A stretch of DNA of 17,295 nt, from contig DGPA01000004.1 of NCBI GenBank assembly GCA_002389505.1, forward strand, positions 51,334 to 68,628, given 5' to 3'. The position numbers and the translations under genes are program-made. This DNA is from Halieaceae bacterium UBA4452. Lineage in GTDB: Bacteria > Pseudomonadota > Gammaproteobacteria > Pseudomonadales > Halieaceae. Positions 6,997 to 13,532 of the stretch are shown here, piece after piece. The notes beneath the pieces are model-generated. The model was not told the DNA's origin, searched no databases, and worked only from the letters and a program-made list of their open reading frames with translations. Numbering within the stretch: position 1 is the stretch's first letter; the number at the start of each line of letters is the position of its first letter.

Positions 6997-8320
6997 TACG
7001 ACGTATCACAACCAGCGGTCGGCAGCTATTAAGTGGCTGCCGGCCTTACTTATTGTATGGGCGATGCTTCTGCCCGGTAGCTTGTGGGCAAAAGACAAAG
7101 TTGTATTGGTTGAAGTTGAGGCGTCGGCTTGGGGCGAGACCAAGCGCGCGGCAACCTTGGCTGCCTTGGGTGAAGCTATTGCACAGGTGAACGGTCGAGC
7201 GGTTGCAGCGGCAAACTCAATGAAAAGTGCGTCGGTTGAAACCGGTAATGACGACGAGTCATCTTACGAGTGGCGAAAAGAGCTTCAGAGTGAGGTGATC
7301 GATGCACTACGGGGTGTTGTAGACAGCTATAGCATCCTATCGGAGATCTCGGAAGGTGCCGGTTGGGAAGTAAAAGTACGGGCCAATGTTGCCAAGCTGG
7401 TCAAGGGCACGAGTCAGCGCAAGCCGCTAGCCATTATTCCCTTTACGGCGGGCCGCGGTGGCGTGAATGTTTTTGGCGACGCGTGGGATGCCGGCGATGC
7501 GGCGCGATTACTGACTCAGGCCCTTGTGGACAAAGTCACCAGTACCCGTCGGTTTTCTGTGATCGATCGTGAGTTTGTAGCCGTTACGCAGCAGGAAGCC
7601 AGTCTTAGGGTGGATAACCCGCTGACGCCTATGACCACGCTTATGGAACTTGCTAACCGTTTGGTGGCCGAGTACATGATAGTCGGTCAACTCGAGAGCC
7701 TGTCAGTACAAAATAGCAGCACCTATGTTGAAACCATAAAGCGTGAGATTACCCAGACCACGGCAACGGTAACCATTGCTTTTAGGGTGCTCGATGTGGG
7801 TTCCGACCAAGTAAAGTATGCGGGCACCGAGGTTTTTACATTCCGTGACGCTGAAGTACCCAGCACGGGTGGACCGGTGGCAGTGGGAACCCGGGTATTA
7901 GATTTAGCCGCGGACAGAATTGTCGAAGCCATGATCGATGCCATTTATCCATTGCTTATCGTCAGTGTAAACGGCGATGTAGCAACAATTAATCAAGGTG
8001 GTGACACCGTAAAAGTGGGCAGCGCCTATGAGGTATACCGCTACGGAGAAAAAATGATTGATCCGTATTCGCGCGAGTCGCTCGGTCGCTCTGAGACCTT
8101 GGTTGGTGTGCTGACTGTGGAACGGGTAAATCCAAAAACTGCGTTGGGGCGGCTTTCGGCGACTAATGAAGATTTAGGAGCTACTTTTAAGCCCAAAAGC
8201 TTGGTACTACGCATGAAATCGCGGGGTGATACGCCCGAAGTAGCGCAAAAGCGTCAGGCAAGCGCGCGTGCTAAAAAGAGTATTGAAAACAAGAGAAAAG
8301 CAACGGATGATGACTGGTGA
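6989..8320 (+). CDS. FlgT/CsgG-like outer-envelope protein with DDDW tail
   Basis: Counted from the earliest possible start (GTG 6965, 451 residues) it has a signal peptide ending LWA/KDK (about 42) and three domains. Residues 45-145 resemble the FlgT N-terminal fold (alanine-rich helix AATLAALGEAIAQVNG, then WEVKVRANV). Residues 153-330 are a CsgG/TolB-N-like domain (LAIIPF, a LLTQALVDKV helix, RRFSVIDR, then EYMIVGQLESL). Residues 330-418 resemble the FlgT C-terminal beta domain (VNGDVATINQGGDTVKVGSAYEVYR). FlgT belongs to the Vibrio flagellar H-ring and CsgG forms the curli pore; neither system is encoded here. The basic tail ends KATDDDW. The ATG at 6989 is chosen for a compact signal peptide and 8-base overlap; 6971 and 6965 are alternatives. 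This is the most informative member of the operon. Confidence 0.85.
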   Translation: MFDTTYHNQRSAAIKWLPALLIVWAMLLPGSLWAKDKVVLVEVEASAWGETKRAATLAALGEAIAQVNGRAVAAANSMKSASVETGNDDESSYEWRKELQSEVIDALRGVVDSYSILSEISEGAGWEVKVRANVAKLVKGTSQRKPLAIIPFTAGRGGVNVFGDAWDAGDAARLLTQALVDKVTSTRRFSVIDREFVAVTQQEASLRVDNPLTPMTTLMELANRLVAEYMIVGQLESLSVQNSSTYVETIKREITQTTATVTIAFRVLDVGSDQVKYAGTEVFTFRDAEVPSTGGPVAVGTRVLDLAADRIVEAMIDAIYPLLIVSVNGDVATINQGGDTVKVGSAYEVYRYGEKMIDPYSRESLGRSETLVGVLTVERVNPKTALGRLSATNEDLGATFKPKSLVLRMKSRGDTPEVAQKRQASARAKKSIENKRKATDDDW

Positions 8321-8333
8321 GCGGGTAGTTATT

Positions 8334-8351
8334 ATTCAGCTTCCATTCAGT
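8334..8351 (+). promoter_or_regulatory. Tandem direct repeat, likely response-regulator box
   Basis: ATTCAGC at 8334-8340 and ATTCAGT at 8345-8351 are direct repeats with an 11-bp period, one helical turn, the usual layout of OmpR/PhoB-family sites. A near-identical pair lies upstream of the gene at 12879. The repeats lie about 43 bases before the start codon at 8394. Downstream -10 candidates (TACGCT at 8362-8367, TAAATA at 8371-8376) are weak. Confidence 0.55.
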
Positions 8352-8352
8352 A

Positions 8353-8379
8353 AATGATCATTACGCTAAGTAAATAGCG
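8353..8379. repeat. Palindrome AATGATCATT and short stem in the 8394 leader
   Basis: AATGATCATT at 8353-8362 is a perfect 10-bp palindrome. CGCTA at 8364-8368 and TAGCG at 8375-8379 can form a five-pair stem just before the AGGAG at 8382-8386. Either might be an operator or a weak leader structure; no T-run follows, so I do not call a terminator. Confidence 0.3.
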
Positions 8380-8393
8380 ATAGGAGCACCATT

Positions 8394-10091
8394 ATGTTTA
8401 ACAAACTCAAAGCAAGAGCTTTTATGGCGATTTTTATTGCTGGATCGAGCTTGAGTGGATTGTCTGCTGCCCAAGAAGATGGTGGTGCAGATGTCGTTTT
8501 AGCGGCACAGACCGATGCTGCGCCTGTTCAATCATCCCCTTACCCACAGGAAGTGCTGTCTGACTGGGTGGCAAGTAAAGGCTGGGTTGAGGGTTGGGAT
8601 AGCTCAAAAAATCGCTTCGTTTTGGTGGGCGAGGTGAGCGGAAGAATACGACCTACCCAGCGAAACTTTCTTGATAAGCGTGCGGCTTTGTATACTGAAT
8701 TAGAGTTGCGTCTCAAGGCAAAGATTATTGAATCGCTTTTTCAAGAAGTAGATGCGTCGGTAATTATCAAAGTTCCCGGAAATCCATTGGAGGCGCAATT
8801 TAAAGCGCTCAAGGCGGAGTACGATAATGCGCGCGCCGCTGCGGACGAGGCACTTTTTGCCGCTATTGATGATTATGAGGATGTTTTAGCCGCTGAAGAA
8901 GTTGCTTCACTTGAAGCCCTTGAGGGCGTAACCACGCTCGATCGCTGGAATGCCATACTTGACGGTATTGCTAAGCGACTGGATGAGACCTATAGCAGTG
9001 CCGATATTGAGCAAGCCAAGAAAGACCGTGCTGCGGAACTGAAGGCACAGCTCGACGAGGCTGGGCAACGTGTTGCACGCGCAGCCGATCTGAAGGCAGA
9101 AGTTGAGAAGCAAGCTGATGCAGAGCTGAAAGCGATTAAAGGAGAGTTCGCAAAGTCGCAGGAAACGTCAGTTAAATCATTTTCAGCCATGCCATTACTC
9201 GGAGCCGTTATGCTTAAGACGGCCGAATCATACGATGGTAAGCGCGACTATCGCATGGCAGGAGTTCTAGCATGGAGTCCAAAGTTGCAGGAGGATGCAG
9301 CGGCCTTGATGCTGGGTAATGCAAAGCTGAAGCCTCGACCCAACAAGCAAACGTTTACGGAATGGGTGAATGCGCTTGATATGTCAACAATGATTGGCAC
9401 GCGACGTTATTTAGCGGCTGATGGTAGCGTGAACTTTGTAGGTTTCGCGGCGGCCGAATATGATCCGGATGATGTGGGGCGTGAGGCTGAAATACGGTCC
9501 TTTGTCAGCCAGCAGGCAAAAGGTATGGCAGTACTGTCTATGAAGTCGGATGTTGAAGTGACGCGACTCGCCGAAACAAAGTCGTTTGGTGTCGATACCG
9601 CAGAAGGGCGAGAGGATTTCACGTTTCAAAATATGTCAGAAGAAATGATGCAGAGCACCGACGGGGCGGTAGCTGTCAGTGGGATGGTGTCACCTAGCCC
9701 CCGCAGGGCTATGCACACTCCATCTGGTAAACCCATCTTTGTTGGATATGCTTACATCAACAGCGATATTGCGGCAAAATCTGAAGCCTTCCGCGAAGAA
9801 ACGTATGCATTAAAACGCTGGATTAATGAAGATCAGTCGGCACGCCGTGGGCGAGAAGCCGGTCGTAAAGCTGCAGCCGACGCAACTAAAAATGACCCTA
9901 CGACATACGCTAAGGGTTACCAGGAAGGTAAAGCGGGTGTTGAAGCCACCGATGCGGCTAACCGAGCAGCGGCAGCACCCGCACCTGAAGCTCAACGGCC
10001 GTCACCGGCGCCTGCACCTGTGCCGCCAGCCACAGGACAAACTCAGTCGGGTACTTTCATTGACGATACGGATGTTGAGGACGATTTCTGA
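8394..10091 (+). CDS. Large exported two-module protein with helical insertion and acidic-aromatic tail
   Basis: This 565-residue protein has a signal peptide cleaved near LSA/AQE (about 25). Residues 73-125 form a module (NRFVLVGEVSGR strand, then the KRAALYTELELRLKAKIIESL helix) resembling FlgT-N/LPP20-type folds. A charged, alanine-rich coiled-coil-like insertion runs from about 130 to 255. The first module resumes at 261-305 (LLGAVMLKTAESY...YRMAGVLAWSP). Residues 344-470 look like a diverged second copy (NFVGFAAAEYDPDD, EAEIRSFVSQQAKGM, then PIFVGYAYINSD). The C-terminus has a basic stretch, a Pro/Ala-rich linker (526-548) and ends DTDVEDDF. AGGAG at 8382-8386 supports the start. It follows the seven-gene operon after 73 bases, has its own putative regulator box and is followed by a strong terminator. 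Confidence 0.82.
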   Translation: MFNKLKARAFMAIFIAGSSLSGLSAAQEDGGADVVLAAQTDAAPVQSSPYPQEVLSDWVASKGWVEGWDSSKNRFVLVGEVSGRIRPTQRNFLDKRAALYTELELRLKAKIIESLFQEVDASVIIKVPGNPLEAQFKALKAEYDNARAAADEALFAAIDDYEDVLAAEEVASLEALEGVTTLDRWNAILDGIAKRLDETYSSADIEQAKKDRAAELKAQLDEAGQRVARAADLKAEVEKQADAELKAIKGEFAKSQETSVKSFSAMPLLGAVMLKTAESYDGKRDYRMAGVLAWSPKLQEDAAALMLGNAKLKPRPNKQTFTEWVNALDMSTMIGTRRYLAADGSVNFVGFAAAEYDPDDVGREAEIRSFVSQQAKGMAVLSMKSDVEVTRLAETKSFGVDTAEGREDFTFQNMSEEMMQSTDGAVAVSGMVSPSPRRAMHTPSGKPIFVGYAYINSDIAAKSEAFREETYALKRWINEDQSARRGREAGRKAAADATKNDPTTYAKGYQEGKAGVEATDAANRAAAAPAPEAQRPSPAPAPVPPATGQTQSGTFIDDTDVEDDF

Positions 10092-10114
10092 GCTGTAACG
10101 GCGCAGAAATAGGT

Positions 10115-10576
10115 ATGACTCAAAGGAAGTTAAAAAAACACCGACCCATTCGGGTCGGTGTTTTTTTGGGTCTATTTTCTAGCGGCTGCTTGTCTAGTGC
10201 CTCGGTACTCGAGTCCTTTGCCGCGTTTGCCGAGCACAAAGACGCCATACTAGCTAGCGAGCAATCACTAGCAGTCGACGGCTTCCAGATGTTTCCCTTG
10301 AGCATTGAGTTGGACCCAAAAGCAACTTCTGATGAGCTGAGGCAGTCTATCGCTATTGAGAGCGCCGCGCTGTTTACCTTGCAACTTCAAGCGGCTACGC
10401 GTGAGATCTGTAGTGCAGCACACACTCGGGTACGCCCTGATCAATCGATAAAAGTGACAGGCTTGCCAATGCAGATGGTCCATAATGTTCGAACGCGCAG
10501 TCGGTTTATCAAGGTGCTCAGTACGCCCAAGCAGCCTTTAGAAACTGCGCTAAGTCGTTACTGCGAACCTCTCTGA
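10115..10576 (+). CDS. Small exported protein of unknown function; ORF contains a terminator
   Basis: A 153-residue ORF of no family I recognise. Residues 1-14 are strongly basic (KLKKHRPIR) and 14-31 hydrophobic (VGVFLGLFSSGCLSSAS), which together look like a signal peptide. The SSGC could be a poor lipobox. The rest is soluble, with cysteines in REICSAA and SRYCEPL. The first ATG has a weak ribosome site. A perfect intrinsic terminator (10132-10167) falls inside the sequence for the signal peptide. A TTG start at 10166 would avoid it but would remove the basic region. The ORF ends 30 bases before the response-regulator gene, so it may be co-transcribed with it. It could also be a chance ORF, though its length and signal-like start argue against that. 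Confidence 0.55.
   Translation: MTQRKLKKHRPIRVGVFLGLFSSGCLSSASVLESFAAFAEHKDAILASEQSLAVDGFQMFPLSIELDPKATSDELRQSIAIESAALFTLQLQAATREICSAAHTRVRPDQSIKVTGLPMQMVHNVRTRSRFIKVLSTPKQPLETALSRYCEPL
10132..10167. terminator. Strong Rho-independent terminator, symmetrical
   Basis: Stem CACCGACCC at 10139-10147 pairs perfectly with GGGTCGGTG at 10152-10160 around an ATTC loop. It is flanked by seven A (10132-10138) and seven T (10161-10167), so it could work in both directions. It ends the transcript of the 8394-10091 gene and lies within the ORF starting at 10115. Confidence 0.92.
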
Positions 10577-10606
10577 AATATTTCCAGTTCTGGTCATAGT
10601 GAGCGA

Positions 10607-11302
10607 ATGCGTTGCCTAATAGCCGAAGACGAGCCGCAGCTTAGGGAGCAGTTAGAGCGCGAGCTGCGTGCGGCCGGATATACCGTTGATGCGGTTGATA
10701 ACGGTCCTGAAGCGCTTTTCCAGATTGAGGAGTTCCAATATTCAATCGCTATTCTTGACCTGGGATTGCCCGGGTTCGGCGGGCTGGATGTCATCAAGCA
10801 ATGCCGCAAGCAAGGGAATAAGACGCCCATTGTTGTGCTTACTGCGCGTACGCGTGTGCAACAAGTCGTAGAGGCGCTTGAGGCAGGCGCCGATGACTAT
10901 CTTAAAAAACCCGTCGATCCAGACGAGTTGTTGGCTCACATTGCTGCAGTGTTGCGCCGTTTCGGCAACCCAGAACGATTGGCTCAGGTGGAGTGGTGCC
11001 TTAACGGGTTTACTCTCGATACCAAGGGCCGGCGACTGCTGCGAGACGGTGATCTCGTTCCATTGACAGCCTCTGAATATGCCATTCTTGAATTGCTTTG
11101 GGCCAAAGATGGTGCGGTGGTCTCTAAGCGCGAAATTGCCCAGTGTTATCAGCGAGATCCAGACATAGAAATGTCGGCAAACAGTGTGGAGGCTCTCATT
11201 GGTCGGTTAAAACGTAAGTCTGGCACCGACGTGAAAGAGAACAGCTTGCCAATCGTCACCGTCCGGGGTGAAGGGTATCGCTTTGAAGGCAGTGACGTGT
11301 GA
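10607..11302 (+). CDS. OmpR/PhoB-family response regulator
   Basis: This 231-residue protein is a cytoplasmic transcription regulator controlled by phosphorylation. Residues 1-118 are a receiver domain with the acidic pair E7/D8, phospho-acceptor D51 (AILDLGLPG), T79 and K101 (LKKPVD). Residues 127-228 are a winged-helix DNA-binding domain (LTASEYAILELL, the NSVEALIGRLKRK recognition helix, and the terminal IVTVRGEGYRF hairpin). Length and layout match the PhoP/QseB/PmrA group. Its stop overlaps the start of the kinase gene (GTGA), so the pair is co-translated and cognate. OmpR-family proteins bind tandem direct repeats one helical turn apart; two matching repeats occur in the window, before 8394 and before 12879. 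The symbol is left blank because the signal and regulon are not known. Confidence 0.96.
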   Translation: MRCLIAEDEPQLREQLERELRAAGYTVDAVDNGPEALFQIEEFQYSIAILDLGLPGFGGLDVIKQCRKQGNKTPIVVLTARTRVQQVVEALEAGADDYLKKPVDPDELLAHIAAVLRRFGNPERLAQVEWCLNGFTLDTKGRRLLRDGDLVPLTASEYAILELLWAKDGAVVSKREIAQCYQRDPDIEMSANSVEALIGRLKRKSGTDVKENSLPIVTVRGEGYRFEGSDV

Positions 11303-12780
11303 GCGGTGCTGCTTCCATGCGCAGCACGGTGGTGTTGACGTCGGTCATTGTTACTTCCGCGGTTATCGCACTTCTGCTGGTTGTCGCACGCGCCGAGTTA
11401 CATAAGCGTCTTGAAGCCGCTTATCAAGCAACACTAGCAGATTTTGCACCATTCCTTGTTGAGTCACTTGTGTGGCAAGACGGCGAGTGGATTTTTCAAC
11501 CAAAGAGACAATTTTCATCTCAGGATTTCGGCGTATCCGTAAAGGCTGCCACACCCGGTAAACCCCAGGCCGGACTTTGGCTCTCTTCGGACGTTGTCGA
11601 ATCGGTCAGGCCAGTGCTAGCACAGCAATCGGTGGTCCCATTTACCAACGGCAGTCCTCTCAATGCGTTATTGCTGGCTGGTGATAACACCGTGCTGTGG
11701 CAATCACCTTCCACCGTGGATGCAGACCTACGTCACTCGATAGATAACGCTACCCCTGCAATCCTAGGAGCCACGTGGGCTGACGAATCACTGTGCGGCA
11801 TTGACCGAGGTATTATATGCACTCGGCAGGCATTTAATACCGCTTCAGGTCAACCGGCTACTCAGCTGGCACTGATTTGGCAAAACGCTGGCGCTCAAGA
11901 TTACTTAAAACAGCTACAAACCACCTTGCTGGTTGTGTTGCTAGCGCTGGGTGTTGTTCTTATCGTACTTCAAGCGTTAGCACTGTCATGGGTGTTACGC
12001 CCTCTCAAAAAAGTGCAGGCAGGCGTAAACAAGGTGATAGGTGGGGGGCAAGCTAGTATTGAGGGTAGCTATCCAAAAGAGCTCAATGGGCTGGTAGGCA
12101 GCTTCAATACCTTGATAGCGCATGAGCAGAACAGGCAGCAGCGTTTACGTCATTCTCTCGAGCGACTAGCGCATGTGTTACGTACACCCCTTGCAGTATT
12201 GAGTTCACGACCATTTCAAAACGTAGATGACCGTCTGGCGGTGACCGAGCAGTCAGAGCGCATGATGCAAATTGTGGAGTCGGAATTACGCAAACTAACC
12301 CTCAGCGAACAAACAACTGGCGTACTGTCAGAGTCTACGCTCATCAAGCCGGTTATTGAGCGCATTACCAGCGCTTACCAGCTACTACCACGCTCTGGTG
12401 CCAAGCAAGCGCCGCTGACATTTCAGCTTGAATTCCAAACACCCTCGGCTAGGTTTCCTGGCAACCAACAGGACTTACAAGACTTGTATGGCACGTTGCT
12501 AGAAAACGCCATCCGATTCGCCAATACCGCCATCCGCTTTACGCTCAGCCAACCTAATGAACCGCAGGCGAAGGTGGTTCTTATGCTTGAAGACGATGGG
12601 CCGGGTTTCAGCCAAGAGCAACTCCAGCGTCTGATCGCTGAAAAAGCACACTCGGAGCCTTCGTCCGATGGATTTGGTCTGGGCTTGAGTATTGTTCGAG
12701 ATATCGTGAGTGCTCACGAGGGACAACTACATATTGATCAATCGCCTTTGGGTGGTGCCAGAATAAGCATCGCGATATAA
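11299..12780 (+). CDS. PhoQ-like sensor histidine kinase
   Basis: This 493-residue inner-membrane kinase has transmembrane helices at about 9-30 and 208-232 around a periplasmic sensor of ~177 residues with two cysteines (166 and 174). A linker/HAMP-like region (232-282) precedes the dimerisation helix. The H-box reads RLAHVLRTPLAVL with the phospho-accepting His at 292. Most kinases have Glu or Asp after this His; here it is Val, while PhoQ has Ser, which places it near the PhoQ type. The ATPase domain has N-box N403 (LLENAIRFA), G1 DDGPG (432-436) and G2 GFGLGLSIV (458-466). The start is a GTG overlapping the regulator stop. It should phosphorylate the regulator encoded just upstream. The ligand is unknown; the periplasmic domain is not obviously acidic like that of enteric PhoQ. 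Confidence 0.95.
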   Translation: MSGAASMRSTVVLTSVIVTSAVIALLLVVARAELHKRLEAAYQATLADFAPFLVESLVWQDGEWIFQPKRQFSSQDFGVSVKAATPGKPQAGLWLSSDVVESVRPVLAQQSVVPFTNGSPLNALLLAGDNTVLWQSPSTVDADLRHSIDNATPAILGATWADESLCGIDRGIICTRQAFNTASGQPATQLALIWQNAGAQDYLKQLQTTLLVVLLALGVVLIVLQALALSWVLRPLKKVQAGVNKVIGGGQASIEGSYPKELNGLVGSFNTLIAHEQNRQQRLRHSLERLAHVLRTPLAVLSSRPFQNVDDRLAVTEQSERMMQIVESELRKLTLSEQTTGVLSESTLIKPVIERITSAYQLLPRSGAKQAPLTFQLEFQTPSARFPGNQQDLQDLYGTLLENAIRFANTAIRFTLSQPNEPQAKVVLMLEDDGPGFSQEQLQRLIAEKAHSEPSSDGFGLGLSIVRDIVSAHEGQLHIDQSPLGGARISIAI

Positions 12781-12791
12781 AAATTCTCTGC

Positions 12792-12809
12792 ATTCAGCAA
12801 CTGTTCAGC
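12792..12809 (+). promoter_or_regulatory. Tandem direct repeat, likely response-regulator box for the second operon
   Basis: ATTCAGC at 12792-12798 and GTTCAGC at 12803-12809 are direct repeats with an 11-bp period, matching the pair at 8334-8351 in sequence, spacing and orientation. They lie just after the kinase gene. A -10-like TATAGT follows at 12831-12836, which would place the repeat centre near -41, a normal activator position. Confidence 0.6.
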
Positions 12810-12830
12810 TGCCACCGCTAACACTGTCCC

Positions 12831-12836
12831 TATAGT
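12831..12836 (+). promoter_or_regulatory. Candidate -10 element
   Basis: TATAGT lies 42 bases before the ATG at 12879, with no consensus -35 at 17 bases. The tandem repeats upstream could replace the -35 through an activator. Transcription would start near 12843. Confidence 0.4.
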
Positions 12837-12878
12837 CAAAGACCAAGTTATTGGTTGGCGTAGCGTGATAGGTGAGCA

Positions 12879-13532
12879 ATGCAAACGAAAGCGAATATTT
12901 TTAGAGGTCAGTGGGGTGGTTCCACGCTCATCGGCCTATTTCTAGGCTTATGTCTGGGTATGCTTGCACTCATTAAGTGGCCCCAGCTAGAGGTGCCGAT
13001 AAAGGCATTATTGGCAGAGCATGACATTCAGATTGAAACTGATGTCGAATCTGACAAACGGTTGCGGCCTAATTTACCGATGCCCGGCGACCTAGCACAC
13101 GATAGATCCAAAAGCTCTGTGCCCAGCGCAACACATGCGACTAGCGAAAGACAGAGCAAAGAAGGGTCTTCGGGTACTGCATATCTTCATGTCACTGACA
13201 CAGGGGCTGTGGACAGCACAAGCGATGTCCTCATGACAACGTCTGCTGCCGCGCCCGCTATTAAAGGGCTGGCTCAGAACTTAGAGCCAGACACCTCACG
13301 CTATGAAACTCGGGAAGTGTGGCAGGCCTTCTCTTCAGAATCTGCCGCGAAGGCATTTGCGACCACCGTATCGAATGCACTCAATATTGAGGTCGATACT
13401 CTGCGGCAGTCGGATCACAAAATTGTACCCATCGTGCGCTGTGATGAGCGAGGAACGTGCGATGCCATGAGCGCAGAGATCACTGCATTCCTGGCCGGCT
13501 CTACGGATTTGGGGGTGTATGATGATATTTAA
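12879..13532 (+). CDS. Membrane-anchored periplasmic protein with SPOR-like C-terminal domain
   Basis: This 217-residue protein has a short cytoplasmic N-terminus, one membrane helix (about 14-33), a long polar Ser/Thr-rich linker (50-140) and a C-terminal domain (144-207). The domain follows a beta-alpha-beta-beta-alpha order: TREVWQAF, SESAAKAFATTVSNAL, IEVDTLRQ, IVPIVRCD, AMSAEITAFL. That topology and the FtsN-like layout resemble SPOR domains, which bind glycan strands lacking stem peptides. Sequence identity to SPOR cannot be claimed by eye. Two cysteines (188 and 194) may form a disulfide. The end is acidic, GVYDDI. It opens the second operon, probably under the repeat-box promoter, and overlaps the lytic transglycosylase gene by 14 bases. 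A ribosome site AGGTGA lies close to the ATG. Confidence 0.78.
   Translation: MQTKANIFRGQWGGSTLIGLFLGLCLGMLALIKWPQLEVPIKALLAEHDIQIETDVESDKRLRPNLPMPGDLAHDRSKSSVPSATHATSERQSKEGSSGTAYLHVTDTGAVDSTSDVLMTTSAAAPAIKGLAQNLEPDTSRYETREVWQAFSSESAAKAFATTVSNALNIEVDTLRQSDHKIVPIVRCDERGTCDAMSAEITAFLAGSTDLGVYDDI

Noticed and set aside
392..8320. Curli or flagellar gene cluster
   Set aside because: Only one protein resembles CsgG/FlgT. No CsgA/B/E/F, rod, hook, ring or flagellin genes are present.
10594..10830. Minus-strand frames opposite the response regulator and elsewhere
   Set aside because: They lie fully antisense to genes with clear family motifs and show Ser/Pro/Arg-rich composition typical of shadow frames.
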